A stretch of 64,000 bases of DNA, from contig NZ_JTDB02000002.1 of NCBI RefSeq assembly GCF_000785435.2, positions 685,663 to 749,662 of the forward strand, read 5' to 3'. Numbering within the stretch: the first letter of the stretch is position 1; each line of letters begins with the position of its first letter. Source of the DNA: Paraburkholderia sacchari. Its GTDB lineage: Bacteria; Pseudomonadota; Gammaproteobacteria; Burkholderiales; Burkholderiaceae. Shown piece by piece: positions 31,697 through 40,891 of the stretch. Made by a program: the position numbers and the translations under genes. The notes beneath the pieces were generated by a model that was not told the origin of the DNA, did not search any database, and was given only the letters and a program-made list of their open reading frames with translations.

Positions 31697-33304
31697 TTAG
31701 CCTATCTTTTCGATATCCGGCGCGAACGAATCGCTGCGCGCGACCGGCCACCACTTCTCATACAGCTGATAGCGGTAGCGTCCTTCGATAAGGTCGCCCG
31801 GCTTCAGGTACCTGAGCAGTTCCGACATCAGCTTGACTTCATACGACGAAACACGACGCACGATGTGATGCGCGCGCAGATCGGCGGGGCTTTCGAGACC
31901 CGCGGCCTGGAGGATTTCCTGCAGCGCGTGCAGCGTGTTGCGATGGAAGCTGTAGACGCGCTCGCCCTTGTCGGGCACATTCAGCGCGCGCTGGCGCGCC
32001 GGGTCCTGAGTGGCGACGCCCGTTGGGCAGCGGTCCGAATGGCACTTCTGCGCCTGGATGCAGCCCACCGCGAACATGAAGCCGCGCGCCGAGTTGACCC
32101 AGTCCGCGCCGATCGCGAGCGTCTTGGCGATATCGAACGCGGTGATGATCTTGCCGCTCGCGCCAATCTTGATCTTGTCGCGCAGGCCGATGCCCACGAG
32201 CGTGTTGTGCACGAGCAGCAGGCCTTCCTGCAGCGGCGTGCCGATATGATCGGTGAACTCGATGGGCGCCGCGCCGGTGCCGCCTTCGGCGCCGTCCACG
32301 ACGATGAAATCGGGCAGGATGCCGGTTTCGAGCATGGCCTTGGCGATGCCGAAGAACTCCCACGGGTGGCCGATGCACAGCTTGAAGCCGGTGGGCTTGC
32401 CGCCCGAGAGCTTGCGCAGGCGCTCGACGAATTCGAGCAGGCCGCGCGGCGTGGAGAACTCCGAATGGCGCGCGGGCGAAACACAGTCCTTGCCGATCGG
32501 AATGCCGCGCGTCTCGGCAATCTCGGGCGTGACCTTGGCGGCCAGCAGCATGCCGCCGTGGCCCGGCTTCGCGCCCTGCGAGAGCTTCACCTCGATCATC
32601 TTCACCTGCGGTTCCTGGGCGAGCCGCTGGAATTTATCGGCGCTGAAGGTGCCGTCGTCGTTGCGGCAGCCGAAGTAGCCGGAGGCGACTTCCCAGATGA
32701 TGTCGCCACCGTTTTCGCGGTGGTACTTCGACATCGAGCCTTCGCCGGTGTCGTGCGCGAAGCCGCCTTTTTTCGCGCCCAGGTTGAGCGCGCGGATCGC
32801 GTTGGCGGACAGCGCGCCGAAGCTCATCGCCGAGATGTTGAAGATCGACATCGAATACGGCTGCTCGCGCTCGGCGCCCACCAGTACGCGAAAGTCGCTG
32901 CCGGCGAGCTTCGTCGGCGCGAGCGAATGGCTGATCCATTCGTGGCCGACGGCCTTCACGTCGAGCTCGGTGCCGTACGGACGGCTGTCGACGACATTCT
33001 TCGAGCGCTGATAGACGACGCTACGCTGCACGAGCGAGAAAGGCTTTTCGTCGGTGTCGTCTTCGACGAAATATTGGCGGATCTCCGGGCGCACGAATTC
33101 GAACAGGAAGCGCAGATGGCCCCAGAGCGGATAGTTGCGCAGGATGGCGTGACGCTGCTGGGTCATGTCCCAGATGCCGAGCGCGACGATGAGCGCCGGC
33201 ACGATGGCGCACAGCCACGACAGATGATGGAGCGCCGCTGCAAGCACGCAGGCTGCCAGCAGCAGCACCGCACACCACATGGCGAGGTAACGTCGGGAAA
33301 ACAT
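31697..33304 (-). CDS. Membrane-anchored FMN-binding glutamate synthase-like protein
   Basis: A 535-residue protein containing the central/FMN domain of glutamate synthase (SAMSFGALSANAIRALNLGAKKGGF, GEGSMSKYH, VVDGAEGGTGAAP). It has the 3Fe-4S-type cysteine pattern CIQAQKCHSDRCPTGVATQ. It lacks the glutaminase domain and the NADPH subunit. The N-terminus has two hydrophobic segments (AMWCAVLLLAACVLAAALHH and LCAIVPALIVALGIW), so it is probably membrane-anchored. Annotated relatives are called FMN-binding glutamate synthase family protein. Its reaction is not established; the electron donor and nitrogen source are unknown. Start chosen at ATG 33304, directly before the hydrophobic leader. Confidence 0.88.
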   Translation of the reverse strand: MFSRRYLAMWCAVLLLAACVLAAALHHLSWLCAIVPALIVALGIWDMTQQRHAILRNYPLWGHLRFLFEFVRPEIRQYFVEDDTDEKPFSLVQRSVVYQRSKNVVDSRPYGTELDVKAVGHEWISHSLAPTKLAGSDFRVLVGAEREQPYSMSIFNISAMSFGALSANAIRALNLGAKKGGFAHDTGEGSMSKYHRENGGDIIWEVASGYFGCRNDDGTFSADKFQRLAQEPQVKMIEVKLSQGAKPGHGGMLLAAKVTPEIAETRGIPIGKDCVSPARHSEFSTPRGLLEFVERLRKLSGGKPTGFKLCIGHPWEFFGIAKAMLETGILPDFIVVDGAEGGTGAAPIEFTDHIGTPLQEGLLLVHNTLVGIGLRDKIKIGASGKIITAFDIAKTLAIGADWVNSARGFMFAVGCIQAQKCHSDRCPTGVATQDPARQRALNVPDKGERVYSFHRNTLHALQEILQAAGLESPADLRAHHIVRRVSSYEVKLMSELLRYLKPGDLIEGRYRYQLYEKWWPVARSDSFAPDIEKIG

Positions 33305-33439
33305 GGGGGGACTCCTCGATCTTTTGATTCGCTGCGCGAGGCGGGTTGCGGCCGCGCGTGCCGGCCGCGCCCGGGTGAGGCGCGACCGTGCCCGAATGAT
33401 GCCGGAAGTTGGTGAATCTGGCCGGCAGGACGGCAACAA

Positions 33440-33480
33440 GCCGGCAAAAAGCCGGCGAGAAGCCGGCGAGAAGCCGGACG
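33440..33480. repeat. 11-bp tandem repeat (GCCGGCGAGAA)
   Basis: Units GCCGGCAAAAA (33440-33450), GCCGGCGAGAA (33451-33461) and GCCGGCGAGAA (33462-33472), then a partial copy. They lie in the gap between mnmA and the FMN protein gene. Confidence 0.8.
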
Positions 33481-33563
33481 GGGATCGTGCGGATGGAGGA
33501 GGGGCAACGCGCGGCGCCGAGTGCGCCGCGCAAGCGCGCCTATGTCTGGACTCGAGCCCGGAC

Positions 33564-34784
33564 TTAAGCCAGGTCTCGCGCCGCCGATGCAGCAAACTGC
33601 GCCGACTTCTTGCGCGGCGAGCGCTTTTTCTTCGGCGCGACCGGGGGAGGGACGGCGGGCACATGCGGCTCCAGCGTCGTCACGGCTTCGATGATGCCGC
33701 CGCCGAGGCACACGTCGCCGTCGTAGAGCACCGCCGACTGGCCCGGCGTCACGGCCCATTGCGCCGTAGGGAAGTGCAGCGCGAACTGGCCCGCGCCGCC
33801 TTCCACGTCTGCGGGCGCGGCCTTGAACGAGCAGGGCGCGTCGGCCTGGCGGTAGCGCGTTTTCGCGCCGCACGTGTAGCCGTCGGCGGGCGGCTCGCCC
33901 GCGACCCAGCTTACGTTGCCCGCGCGCAGCTCGTGCGCGAGCAGCCACGGATGATCGTGGCCCTGCACGACGTAGAGCGTATTGGTGGCCATGTCCTTGC
34001 CAGCGACGAACCACGGGTCGCCGCTGCCGTCCTTGCTGCCGCCAAGGCCAATGCCCTTGCGCTGCCCGAACGTATAGAACGCGAGGCCGATATGCTCGCC
34101 CACGACCTTGCCTTCGGGCGTCATCATCGGGCCGGGTTTGGTCGGCAGATAGCGGTTCAGGAAGTCGCGGAACGGCCGCTCGCCAATGAAGCAGATGCCG
34201 GTCGAGTCCTTCTTCTTCGCGTTCGGCAAACCAATCTGTTCGGCGATTTCGCGCACCTTCGTCTTGGGAATTTCGCCCAGCGGAAACATCGTCTTCGAAA
34301 GCTGCGCCTGGTTTAGCCGATGCAGGAAGTACGACTGATCTTTCGTATGATCGAGCGCCTTCAGCAGTTCGAAGCGTCCGTTATGTTCGTTCTGGCGCAC
34401 GCGCGCGTAATGGCCCGTGGCGATGGTTTGCGCGCCCAGCGACATGGCGTGATCGAGGAAGGCCTTGAACTTGATCTCTGCGTTGCAGAGCACATCGGGG
34501 TTCGGCGTGCGGCCCGCCGAGTATTCGCGCAGAAACTCCGCGAACACGCGGTCCTTGTACTCGGCGGCGAAATTGACCGCCTCGACGTCAATGCCGATCA
34601 GGTCCGCGACCGACACCACGTCGATCCAGTCCTGGCGCGTCGAGCAGTACTCGCCGTCGTCGTCGTCTTCCCAGTTCTTCATGAAGAGACCGACGACGTC
34701 GAACCCCTGCTCCTTGAGCAGCCATGCGGTTACCGACGAATCGACGCCGCCCGACATGCCTACCACGACCTTACGTTTGCTCAT
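33564..34784 (-). CDS. mnmA: tRNA-specific 2-thiouridylase MnmA
   Basis: Thiolates U34 of Lys, Glu and Gln tRNAs. The 406-residue protein has the PP-loop SGGVDSS at about 11-17, the first catalytic cysteine in [12 protein letters not shown] and the second in [11 protein letters not shown]. The substrate-recognition beta-barrel follows at the C-terminus ([18 protein letters not shown]). It ends in a non-conserved basic tail ([15 protein letters not shown]) that makes it about 35-40 residues longer than E. coli MnmA. The ATG at 34784 overlaps the Nudix gene by four bases, so the pair is translationally coupled. Confidence 0.96.
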   Translation of the reverse strand: MSKRKVVVGMSGGVDSSVTAWLLKEQGFDVVGLFMKNWEDDDDGEYCSTRQDWIDVVSVADLIGIDVEAVNFAAEYKDRVFAEFLREYSAGRTPNPDVLCNAEIKFKAFLDHAMSLGAQTIATGHYARVRQNEHNGRFELLKALDHTKDQSYFLHRLNQAQLSKTMFPLGEIPKTKVREIAEQIGLPNAKKKDSTGICFIGERPFRDFLNRYLPTKPGPMMTPEGKVVGEHIGLAFYTFGQRKGIGLGGSKDGSGDPWFVAGKDMATNTLYVVQGHDHPWLLAHELRAGNVSWVAGEPPADGYTCGAKTRYRQADAPCSFKAAPADVEGGAGQFALHFPTAQWAVTPGQSAVLYDGDVCLGGGIIEAVTTLEPHVPAVPPPVAPKKKRSPRKKSAQFAASAARDLA

Positions 34785-35287
34785 TTGTCTGCTGCCTTGT
34801 TGCTGCTTTCTATCCTGGGCCCAACCGCGTGGGTGTGCACGAAATGGAGCGGCACGCGCTTGCCCGCGAGGTAATCGTCGACGCACTGCATGACGAGCGG
34901 CGTGCGGTGGCGCGCGCTCGCGGCGCGCAACTCGTCGGCGCTCATCCACAGCGTGCGGACAATGTCCGGATCGAGCGCGCGCGCTTGCGGCTCGCTCGCG
35001 ACGCTGCCGCAGTAGGTAAAGCGCAGATACGTCGTGCCGCTTTCGCCGGGCTTGCCGAAATGCGTCATGTACATGCCGACCAGCGCCTCGGGCACGAACG
35101 CATAAGCGGTTTCTTCGAGCGTTTCGCGCACGACCGCCTCGTGGAGCGTCTCGCCGGCTTCCAGATGCCCGGCGGGCTGATTCAGGCGCAAGCCGGCCGG
35201 CGTGTGCTCCTCGACGAGCAGAAAGCGCCCGTCGCGCTCGACGATTGACGCCACGGTGACGTGGGGTGCCCAGGTTTCATCATTCAT
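34781..35287 (-). CDS. Nudix hydrolase, NudJ-like
   Basis: A 168-residue Nudix pyrophosphohydrolase. The Nudix box is [20 protein letters not shown], matching G-x5-E-x7-RE-x2-EE, although the usual glycine after it is alanine. The beginning ([22 protein letters not shown]) and the position directly upstream of mnmA match E. coli nudJ, a nucleoside di/triphosphate and HMP-PP phosphatase. It overlaps mnmA by ATGA. Confidence 0.9.
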   Translation of the reverse strand: MNDETWAPHVTVASIVERDGRFLLVEEHTPAGLRLNQPAGHLEAGETLHEAVVRETLEETAYAFVPEALVGMYMTHFGKPGESGTTYLRFTYCGSVASEPQARALDPDIVRTLWMSADELRAASARHRTPLVMQCVDDYLAGKRVPLHFVHTHAVGPRIESSNKAADK

Positions 35288-35598
35288 GGGCCGCTATTTT
35301 ACCGGCACGCGCCCAAGACTGCCGGGGGCCGGATCGCGTTCGCGGCGACGCTACCCAGCCCGCATGCGGGACCCGAAGGCGGCTTACAGGAGTTTTCGCC
35401 AACCGACCGGTCGGACTCCGGAAAGTGTTGTGTGCAGTGCACAAATCTGGGCGATTTCCGCTTCAATCGCGCCGCGGGTTTCGGTTAAAGTGGTGCGTCG
35501 TTTTGCCGTTGCAACAGAAAGCCGGCGCGCCTCGTCGGCCGTACTCCGCTCGATTTCGAGCCAGATTAGAACGAAAGCAGGTCGAGGAGGAAACAGCA
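35288..35598. other. Intergenic region upstream of the pnt operon
   Basis: A 311-base divergent gap between nudJ and pntAA. It holds two perfect palindromes, CCGACCGGTCGG (35403-35414) and TGTGCAGTGCACA (35431-35443), listed separately. The pntAA ribosome-binding site GAGGAGG lies at 35584-35590. No RNA gene or credible ORF is seen. Confidence 0.5.
35403..35443. promoter_or_regulatory. Pair of palindromic candidate operators upstream of pntAA
   Basis: CCGACCGGTCGG is a perfect 12-bp palindrome of TetR-operator-like character. Sixteen bases on, TGTGCA-G-TGCACA is a perfect 6+6 dyad. Both are about 155-195 bases upstream of pntAA. Binding proteins are unknown. Confidence 0.5.
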
Positions 35599-36750
35599 AT
35601 GCATATCGGAGTGCCCGCAGAGACGCGGGCGAACGAAACCCGCGTGGCCGCGACACCGGAGACAGTCAAGAAGTACGTCGCGCAGGGTCACACGGTCACC
35701 ATTCAGGCAGGCGCTGGCACGGGCGCGAGCTTTCCCGACGAGGCTTATACGGCCGCCGGCGCCCAAATCGCCGACGCGGCCGCCGCCTTCGGCGCCGAGC
35801 TCGTGCTCAAGGTCCAGTCGCCCTCGGTCAGCGAACTCGCGTTCATGAAGCGCGGCGCGGTGCTGGTCGGCATGCTCGATCCCTTCAATGCGGAAAATGC
35901 GCAGAAGCTCGCGGAAGCGGGCGTGACGGCGTTCGCGCTCGAAGCCGCGCCGCGCACCACGCGTGCGCAGAGCCTCGACGTGCTCTCCTCGCAGGCCAAC
36001 ATCGCCGGCTACAAGGCGGTGCTCGTGGCGTCCAATCTTTATCCGCGCTTCATGCCGATGCTCATGACTGCCGCCGGCACGGTGAAGGCCGCGCGCGTGC
36101 TGATCCTTGGCGCGGGCGTGGCGGGCCTGCAGGCGATTGCCACCGCGAAGCGCATGGGCGCCGTGATCGAGGCTTCGGACGTGCGTCCGGCGGTGAAGGA
36201 GCAGATCGAGTCGCTGGGCGCGAAATTCATCGACGTGCCCTACGAAACCGATGAAGAACGCGAAGCGGCGCAGGGCGTGGGCGGCTACGCGCGCCCGATG
36301 CCGCCGTCGTGGCTTGCGCGCCAGTCGGCGCTCGTGCACGAGCGCGCGAAGCAGGCTGATATCGTCATCTCCACCGCGCTGATCCCGGGCCGCGACGCAC
36401 CCACGCTGCTGCCCGCCGACACCGTGCAGGCGATGAAGCCGGGCTCCGTGGTGATCGACCTTGCCGCTGGACGCGGGCCGGTCGCGGATCAGGCAACGGG
36501 AAGGCGCGGCGGCAACTGCCCGCTTACCGAGGCCGACAAGGTCGTCACGCACCACGGCGTGCAGATCTGCGGCTACACGAATCTCGCGTCGATGGTGGCC
36601 GCCGATGCCTCGTCGCTCTACGCGCGCAACCTGCTCGACTTCCTGAAGCTCATTGTGACGAAGGAAGGCGCGCTCAATATCGATCTCGCGGACGACATCG
36701 TCGCGGCCACGCTGCTGGCCCGCGACGGCGCCGTCACGCGCAAGACCTGA
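35599..36750 (+). CDS. pntAA: NAD(P) transhydrogenase subunit alpha part 1
   Basis: NAD(H)-binding domain I of proton-translocating transhydrogenase, 383 residues, cytosolic. It begins MHIGVPAETRANETRVAATPETV. It has the RTTRAQSLDVLSSQANIAGYKAV segment and the dinucleotide-binding VLILGAGVAGLQAIATAKRMGA, and ends VAADASSLYARNLLDFLK. Relative to family members I know, about 12 residues (around codons 291-302, GRGPVADQATGR) are inserted directly before the conserved RGGNCPL motif. Ribosome-binding site GAGGAGG at 35584-35590. First gene of the split pntAA-pntAB-pntB operon. Confidence 0.95.
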   Translation: MHIGVPAETRANETRVAATPETVKKYVAQGHTVTIQAGAGTGASFPDEAYTAAGAQIADAAAAFGAELVLKVQSPSVSELAFMKRGAVLVGMLDPFNAENAQKLAEAGVTAFALEAAPRTTRAQSLDVLSSQANIAGYKAVLVASNLYPRFMPMLMTAAGTVKAARVLILGAGVAGLQAIATAKRMGAVIEASDVRPAVKEQIESLGAKFIDVPYETDEEREAAQGVGGYARPMPPSWLARQSALVHERAKQADIVISTALIPGRDAPTLLPADTVQAMKPGSVVIDLAAGRGPVADQATGRRGGNCPLTEADKVVTHHGVQICGYTNLASMVAADASSLYARNLLDFLKLIVTKEGALNIDLADDIVAATLLARDGAVTRKT

Positions 36751-36762
36751 GGAGACCCGGCA

Positions 36763-37098
36763 ATGGAACTGATCAACCATACCGTCATCAACCTGATCAT
36801 CTTCGTGCTGGCCGTGTACGTGGGCTATCACGTCGTGTGGAACGTCACGCCCGCGCTGCATACGCCGCTCATGGCCGTGACCAATGCGATCTCGGCCATC
36901 GTGATCGTGGGCGCGATGCTGGCGACCGGCCTCACGGTGGGCGGCGCCGGCAAGTTCTTCGGCACCTTCGCCGTGCTGCTCGCGGCAGTGAACGTATTCG
37001 GCGGCTTCCTCGTCACGCGGCGAATGCTGGAGATGTTCCGCAAGAAGGAGCCGAAGAAGGCAGCGTCCGCAGCATCAGGCAGCAAGGAGGGCGCATGA
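36763..37098 (+). CDS. pntAB: NAD(P) transhydrogenase subunit alpha part 2
   Basis: Short membrane subunit (111 residues) holding the first group of domain II helices. Three hydrophobic segments are visible ([59 protein letters not shown]). A Lys-rich C-terminal tail follows ([11 protein letters not shown]). It starts 12 bases after pntAA, and its stop overlaps the pntB start (ATGATG), so the operon is translated as a unit. The split of alpha into two proteins is usual outside enteric bacteria. Confidence 0.95.
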   Translation: MELINHTVINLIIFVLAVYVGYHVVWNVTPALHTPLMAVTNAISAIVIVGAMLATGLTVGGAGKFFGTFAVLLAAVNVFGGFLVTRRMLEMFRKKEPKKAASAASGSKEGA

Positions 37099-38552
37099 TG
37101 AGCATGAACGTCGTTACGCTGCTCTACCTGGTGGCATCGGTCTGCTTCATCCAGGCGCTCAAGGGGCTCTCGAACCCGCGCACCGCGCGCGCCGGCAACA
37201 TGTTCGGCATGGTGGGCATGGCCATCGCCATCCTTACCACCATCGCGCTGATTGCGAAGCAGTCCGCACAATTCGGCTCGAACCTCGGGCTCGGTCTCGG
37301 GCTCTTGTTCGGGGCGCTGGTGGTGGGCGGCGGCCTCGGGGCGTTTGTGGCTGCGCGCGTCGAGATGACCAAGATGCCTGAGCTGGTTGCCGCCATGCAC
37401 TCGCTGATCGGTCTTGCAGCCGTGTGTATCGCATATGCAGTGGTTTCGGAGCCGGCCGCGTTCGGGCTGGTGGCCGAGGATGCGCCGTATCCGGGCTTTC
37501 TGCCATACGGCAACCGCATCGAACTGTTCATCGGCACCTTCGTGGGCGCGATCACGTTCAGCGGTTCGGTGATCGCCTTCGGCAAGCTTTCGGGCAAGTA
37601 CAAGTTCCGCCTGTTCCAGGGCGCTCCCGTGGTCTATCCGGGCCAGCATCTGATCAACCTGATGCTGGCGCTGGGCATGATCGGCTTCGGCATCCTGTTC
37701 TTCCTCACGCAGTCGTGGCTGCCGTTCATCATCATGACGGCGATCGCGTTCGCGCTGGGCGTGCTCATCATCATCCCGATCGGCGGGGCGGACATGCCCG
37801 TGGTGGTGTCGATGCTGAACTCGTACTCGGGCTGGGCGGCGGCGGGCATCGGCTTCTCGCTGAACAACGCGATGCTGATCATCGCGGGCTCGCTGGTGGG
37901 TTCGTCGGGCGCGATTCTCTCTTACATCATGTGCCACGCGATGAACCGTTCGTTCTTCAACGTGCTGCTGGGCGGCTTTGGCGCCGAAGCGGGCGGCGCG
38001 TCGGCGGGCGGCGCGCAGGAGCAGCGTCCGGTGAAGTCGGGCTCGGCCGACGACGCCGCGTTCATGCTCGGCAACGCCGAGAGCGTCGTGATCGTGCCGG
38101 GTTACGGTCTTGCAGTGGCGCGCGCGCAGCATGCCTTGAAGGAACTCACGGACAAGCTCGTGGAAAAAGGCGTGGACGTACGCTATGCGATTCACCCGGT
38201 GGCGGGCCGCATGCCTGGTCACATGAACGTGCTGCTCGCGGAAGCCGAAGTGCCGTACGACATGGTCTACGAGATGGAGGACATCAACAACGAGTTCGGC
38301 CAGACCGACGTGGTGCTGGTGCTGGGCGCGAACGACGTGGTGAATCCGGCGGCGAAGAACGATCCGAAGTCGCCGATCGCGGGCATGCCGATCATCGAGG
38401 CCTACAAGGCGCGCACGATCATCGTGAACAAGCGTTCGATGGCGGCGGGTTACGCCGGTCTCGACAACGAACTGTTCTACATGGACAAGACCATGATGGT
38501 GTTCGGCGACGCGAAGAAGGTAATCGAGGAGATGGTGAAGACGGTAGAGTAG
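37095..38552 (+). CDS. pntB: NAD(P) transhydrogenase subunit beta
   Basis: A 485-residue inner-membrane subunit. About nine hydrophobic helices (domain II) are followed by the cytosolic NADP(H)-binding domain III. Domain III has [21 protein letters not shown] (dinucleotide fold), [18 protein letters not shown] and [14 protein letters not shown], plus the [17 protein letters not shown] signature. With PntAA/AB it couples proton entry to NADPH formation. The ATG at 37095 (first of ATGATGAGCATG) follows AAGGAGG at 37084-37090. A WYL regulator gene converges from the other side. Confidence 0.97.
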   Translation: MMSMNVVTLLYLVASVCFIQALKGLSNPRTARAGNMFGMVGMAIAILTTIALIAKQSAQFGSNLGLGLGLLFGALVVGGGLGAFVAARVEMTKMPELVAAMHSLIGLAAVCIAYAVVSEPAAFGLVAEDAPYPGFLPYGNRIELFIGTFVGAITFSGSVIAFGKLSGKYKFRLFQGAPVVYPGQHLINLMLALGMIGFGILFFLTQSWLPFIIMTAIAFALGVLIIIPIGGADMPVVVSMLNSYSGWAAAGIGFSLNNAMLIIAGSLVGSSGAILSYIMCHAMNRSFFNVLLGGFGAEAGGASAGGAQEQRPVKSGSADDAAFMLGNAESVVIVPGYGLAVARAQHALKELTDKLVEKGVDVRYAIHPVAGRMPGHMNVLLAEAEVPYDMVYEMEDINNEFGQTDVVLVLGANDVVNPAAKNDPKSPIAGMPIIEAYKARTIIVNKRSMAAGYAGLDNELFYMDKTMMVFGDAKKVIEEMVKTVE

Positions 38553-38564
38553 GCGCCCGCCGCA

Positions 38565-39251
38565 TTATTTCGACGGCGCTTCCACGCGCCGCAAATAGTC
38601 GCCGAGCCGTCTCCCGCTCATGTCGGGAAACGGCTCGAGCACTTCCACGTCGTTCATCCGCGCGATGTTGAAGTTGCGGAAATCCTCGCGCATTTCGCAC
38701 CACGCGCCGACTGTCCACTGCGCCCCCCAGTACACGAGCCCGAGCGGCCAGATGCGCCGCTGCGTATGCGCGCCGATGCGGTCGCAATATGCGAAGCGCA
38801 CCACGAGCCGCGAATCGACGGCACGATGCAATGCATCCACCTTCTCCGAATACGTGGGATCGACGTGATACGACGGCACGAACACGGCAATGCGTTCGAG
38901 CACTGCGCGCTTGTCGGCCGGCATTGCCGCGGCGATCTTTGCGAGCGCGCCGCGCGCCCCGCCCGCGAGCACCGCGCCGCCCCACGATTCGGCCATGCGC
39001 GCGCCCACTGCGAGCGCGGTGAGCTCGTCGGCAGTGAAGGTGAGCGGCGGCAGGCTCGCCGTGCGCGCTAGCCGGTAGCCGATGCCCGCTTCGCCTTCAA
39101 TCGGCACGCCCGAAAGCTGCAGATCGCGTACGTCGCGATAGACGGTGCGCGGCGACACCTCGAGCCATTGCGCGAGCTGCTGCGCAGTGGTGAGGCGGCG
39201 GCCGCGCAGCAGCTCGGCGATGCGGAACAGGCGGTCGGCTCGGCGGGTCAT
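38565..39251 (-). CDS. HTH/WYL-domain transcriptional regulator (YafY-like)
   Basis: A 228-residue regulator. The N-terminal winged helix (RRADRLFRIAELLRGRRLTTAQQLAQWLEVSPRTVYRDVRDLQ) is followed by the WYL ligand-sensing domain. Its LGLVYWGAQWTVGAWCEMRE segment corresponds to the W-Y-L core. An HTH at the N-terminus and WYL at the C-terminus is the YafY/DeoR-like architecture. The open frame continues far upstream to 40346 across the VOC gene, but only the part from ATG 39251 is conserved. The VOC protein gene lies upstream on the same strand. Confidence 0.88.
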   Translation of the reverse strand: MTRRADRLFRIAELLRGRRLTTAQQLAQWLEVSPRTVYRDVRDLQLSGVPIEGEAGIGYRLARTASLPPLTFTADELTALAVGARMAESWGGAVLAGGARGALAKIAAAMPADKRAVLERIAVFVPSYHVDPTYSEKVDALHRAVDSRLVVRFAYCDRIGAHTQRRIWPLGLVYWGAQWTVGAWCEMREDFRNFNIARMNDVEVLEPFPDMSGRRLGDYLRRVEAPSK

Positions 39252-39364
39252 GAGTGGGCGGGCCAGAACGGTGGACGGGTTCGGAGGGCCGGTCCGGACA
39301 GCGAAGCACTGCGTGGCCGGAAGCGTGACCGGAAACGGTCCCCAGGATGATAGCGCCGCCGCGT

Positions 39365-39754
39365 TCAGCCCAGCTTGGCGGCGTGCAGGCCGACGCGGTT
39401 GCCTTCGGTATCGATGAAGAAGCCGATATAGCCGTAATTGTTGGGCAGCTCCACGGCGGGGCCCTGCTTCTTGCCGCCGGCCTTTTCCACCCGGTCGAGC
39501 ACGGCCGTGATCGACGGCTGCGCGTTCAGATACACGAGCACGCCTTTCGGGTCCGGCTTGGCGTCGCGCGGATTGAACACGATGCAGCCGCCGGTTTCGG
39601 CGTCCGTGTGCGAGAACAGCGCCATTGGCACGCCGCCGACCACCTCGCGTTGCAGCGACGTATCGAGGGCGGTTTCGTAAAAGGCGGCGGCACGATCCAG
39701 ATCGTGCGCGGGGATTTCGAACCACGAGATGACACGGGATACTTCGGTCGACAT
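39365..39754 (-). CDS. VOC-family (glyoxalase/bleomycin-resistance fold) protein
   Basis: A 129-residue single-module VOC protein. It begins with a VSRVISWFEIPAHDLDRAAAFYE metal-site strand and ends LPNNYGYIGFFIDTEGNRVGLHA. The pattern is that of predicted lactoylglutathione lyase-like enzymes paired with WYL regulators in many proteobacteria, but the substrate is unknown. It lies 113 bases upstream of the WYL regulator on the same strand, and the two may form an operon. Confidence 0.85.
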   Translation of the reverse strand: MSTEVSRVISWFEIPAHDLDRAAAFYETALDTSLQREVVGGVPMALFSHTDAETGGCIVFNPRDAKPDPKGVLVYLNAQPSITAVLDRVEKAGGKKQGPAVELPNNYGYIGFFIDTEGNRVGLHAAKLG

Positions 39755-40058
39755 GATGCGCTCCTCGGATGCCAATGGTGTCGATGGCGGATGCGGTGAA
39801 ATGGCGGCGGCTGGCGGGACGCCGTGGCGCCGGCCTGCCCGGGACTCGCTTGATGTCGCGCGGGCTGGCGCAGGAAGGAGTGTGCGGCAGGGCTGCTGAC
39901 AGCGTGCTGTCAGTAGCTTTGACAGGACGTTCACCGGCTGCGCAGCGCCATGCCGGCAGACGTTTTCGAGAGAGAGGCGCGCGCAAATCTGCTGTAATCG
40001 ACGGATTTATTCTCTCTTGTTCTCTTGATCCGGCGGGCCGTGGCCAGCCTTGCGCCTC
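39755..40058. other. Intergenic region between the VOC gene and the GT2 gene
   Basis: A 304-base divergent gap. The main feature is an interrupted dyad at 39892-39917 (core CTGACAG-CGTG-CTGTCAG), about 140 bases from both start codons. A TTGACA follows at 39919-39924 without a good -10. No coding potential is credible. Confidence 0.45.
39892..39917. promoter_or_regulatory. Interrupted dyad, candidate operator
   Basis: CTGACAG and CTGTCAG (7 bp perfect, 4-base centre) are extended by GCT/AGC arms after one mismatch. The dyad is centred in the divergent gap, so it could act on either flanking gene. Confidence 0.45.
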
Positions 40059-40853
40059 ATGTCTCCAAACATCTCCATCATCACGCCCACGGCCAACCGC
40101 GAGTCCTTCCTGCCGGCGATTGCGCGCTGCGTGGCGCGTCAGCAGGTCGACTGGGAGTGGCTCGTGCTCGACGACAGCCCGCAGCCCAGCGCCTTCATGC
40201 GCCAGCTCGCCGACACCGACCCGCGCGTGCGCTACTACTGGTCGAAGACGCCCATGTCGATCGGCGCGAAACGCAATTTCCTCGTGGGCGAGTCGCGCGG
40301 CGAGCTGATTGCCCATTTCGACGACGACGATCATTACGCCTCGCACTATCTAGCGACCATGACGCGGCTGTTGCGCGAAAGCGGCGCGCAGCTCATGAAG
40401 TTATCGACGTTCTGGATGTATGCGCCGCACACGCAGTTTCTGGGCTATATGGACCTGAATGCGCGCGTGGGCCTGCATTACGTGCTCAAGGGCAAGGAGG
40501 TGAGCACGGTGAGCTTCCACGAGAAGATGCAGATTGGCGCCGATTTCATTCTGTTCTACGGCTTCGCATACGTGTACCGCAAGGCGCTCTTCAATATCGC
40601 GCGCTTTGACGACGTCAATTTGTGCGAAGACGAGAGCTTCATCCGCCGCGTGGTGGAGTCGGGCCAGAAAGTGCTTGCCGCCGACGACACGCAGGCGAGC
40701 TGCCTGCATCTGATTCATCCGGCTTCCACGTCGCGCTGCTTTTCGCGGCATTCGCTGCCGGTTTTCCTGCTGCCGAGGCTCTTTCCGGAGTACGAAGGAT
40801 ATCCGCTGCCCGTCGAGCCGGGCGGAGCGGCGGTCGGGCCTGCGCGCGTCTGA
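40059..40853 (+). CDS. Family 2 glycosyltransferase
   Basis: A 264-residue GT-A-fold glycosyltransferase. It begins ISIITPTANRESFLPAIARCV and has the nucleotide-binding WLVLDDSPQPS. The metal-binding DxD is in IAHFDDDDHYASHYLA, and an EDESFIRRVVESGQKVLAADD acceptor-side segment follows. No membrane helix or signal is visible. Donor and acceptor are unknown, and no polysaccharide cluster surrounds it. The ATG at 40059 is preferred to an in-frame TTG at 40050. Confidence 0.85.
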   Translation: MSPNISIITPTANRESFLPAIARCVARQQVDWEWLVLDDSPQPSAFMRQLADTDPRVRYYWSKTPMSIGAKRNFLVGESRGELIAHFDDDDHYASHYLATMTRLLRESGAQLMKLSTFWMYAPHTQFLGYMDLNARVGLHYVLKGKEVSTVSFHEKMQIGADFILFYGFAYVYRKALFNIARFDDVNLCEDESFIRRVVESGQKVLAADDTQASCLHLIHPASTSRCFSRHSLPVFLLPRLFPEYEGYPLPVEPGGAAVGPARV

Positions 40854-40891
40854 AACGCGGACGCGGCGCAGGGGTTACATCGCGCAGCCGT

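Noticed and set aside
38565..40346. A 593-codon minus-strand frame containing the WYL regulator
   Set aside because: Only the part from 39251 downward is conserved. The upstream part overlaps the VOC gene in another frame and looks like shadow coding.
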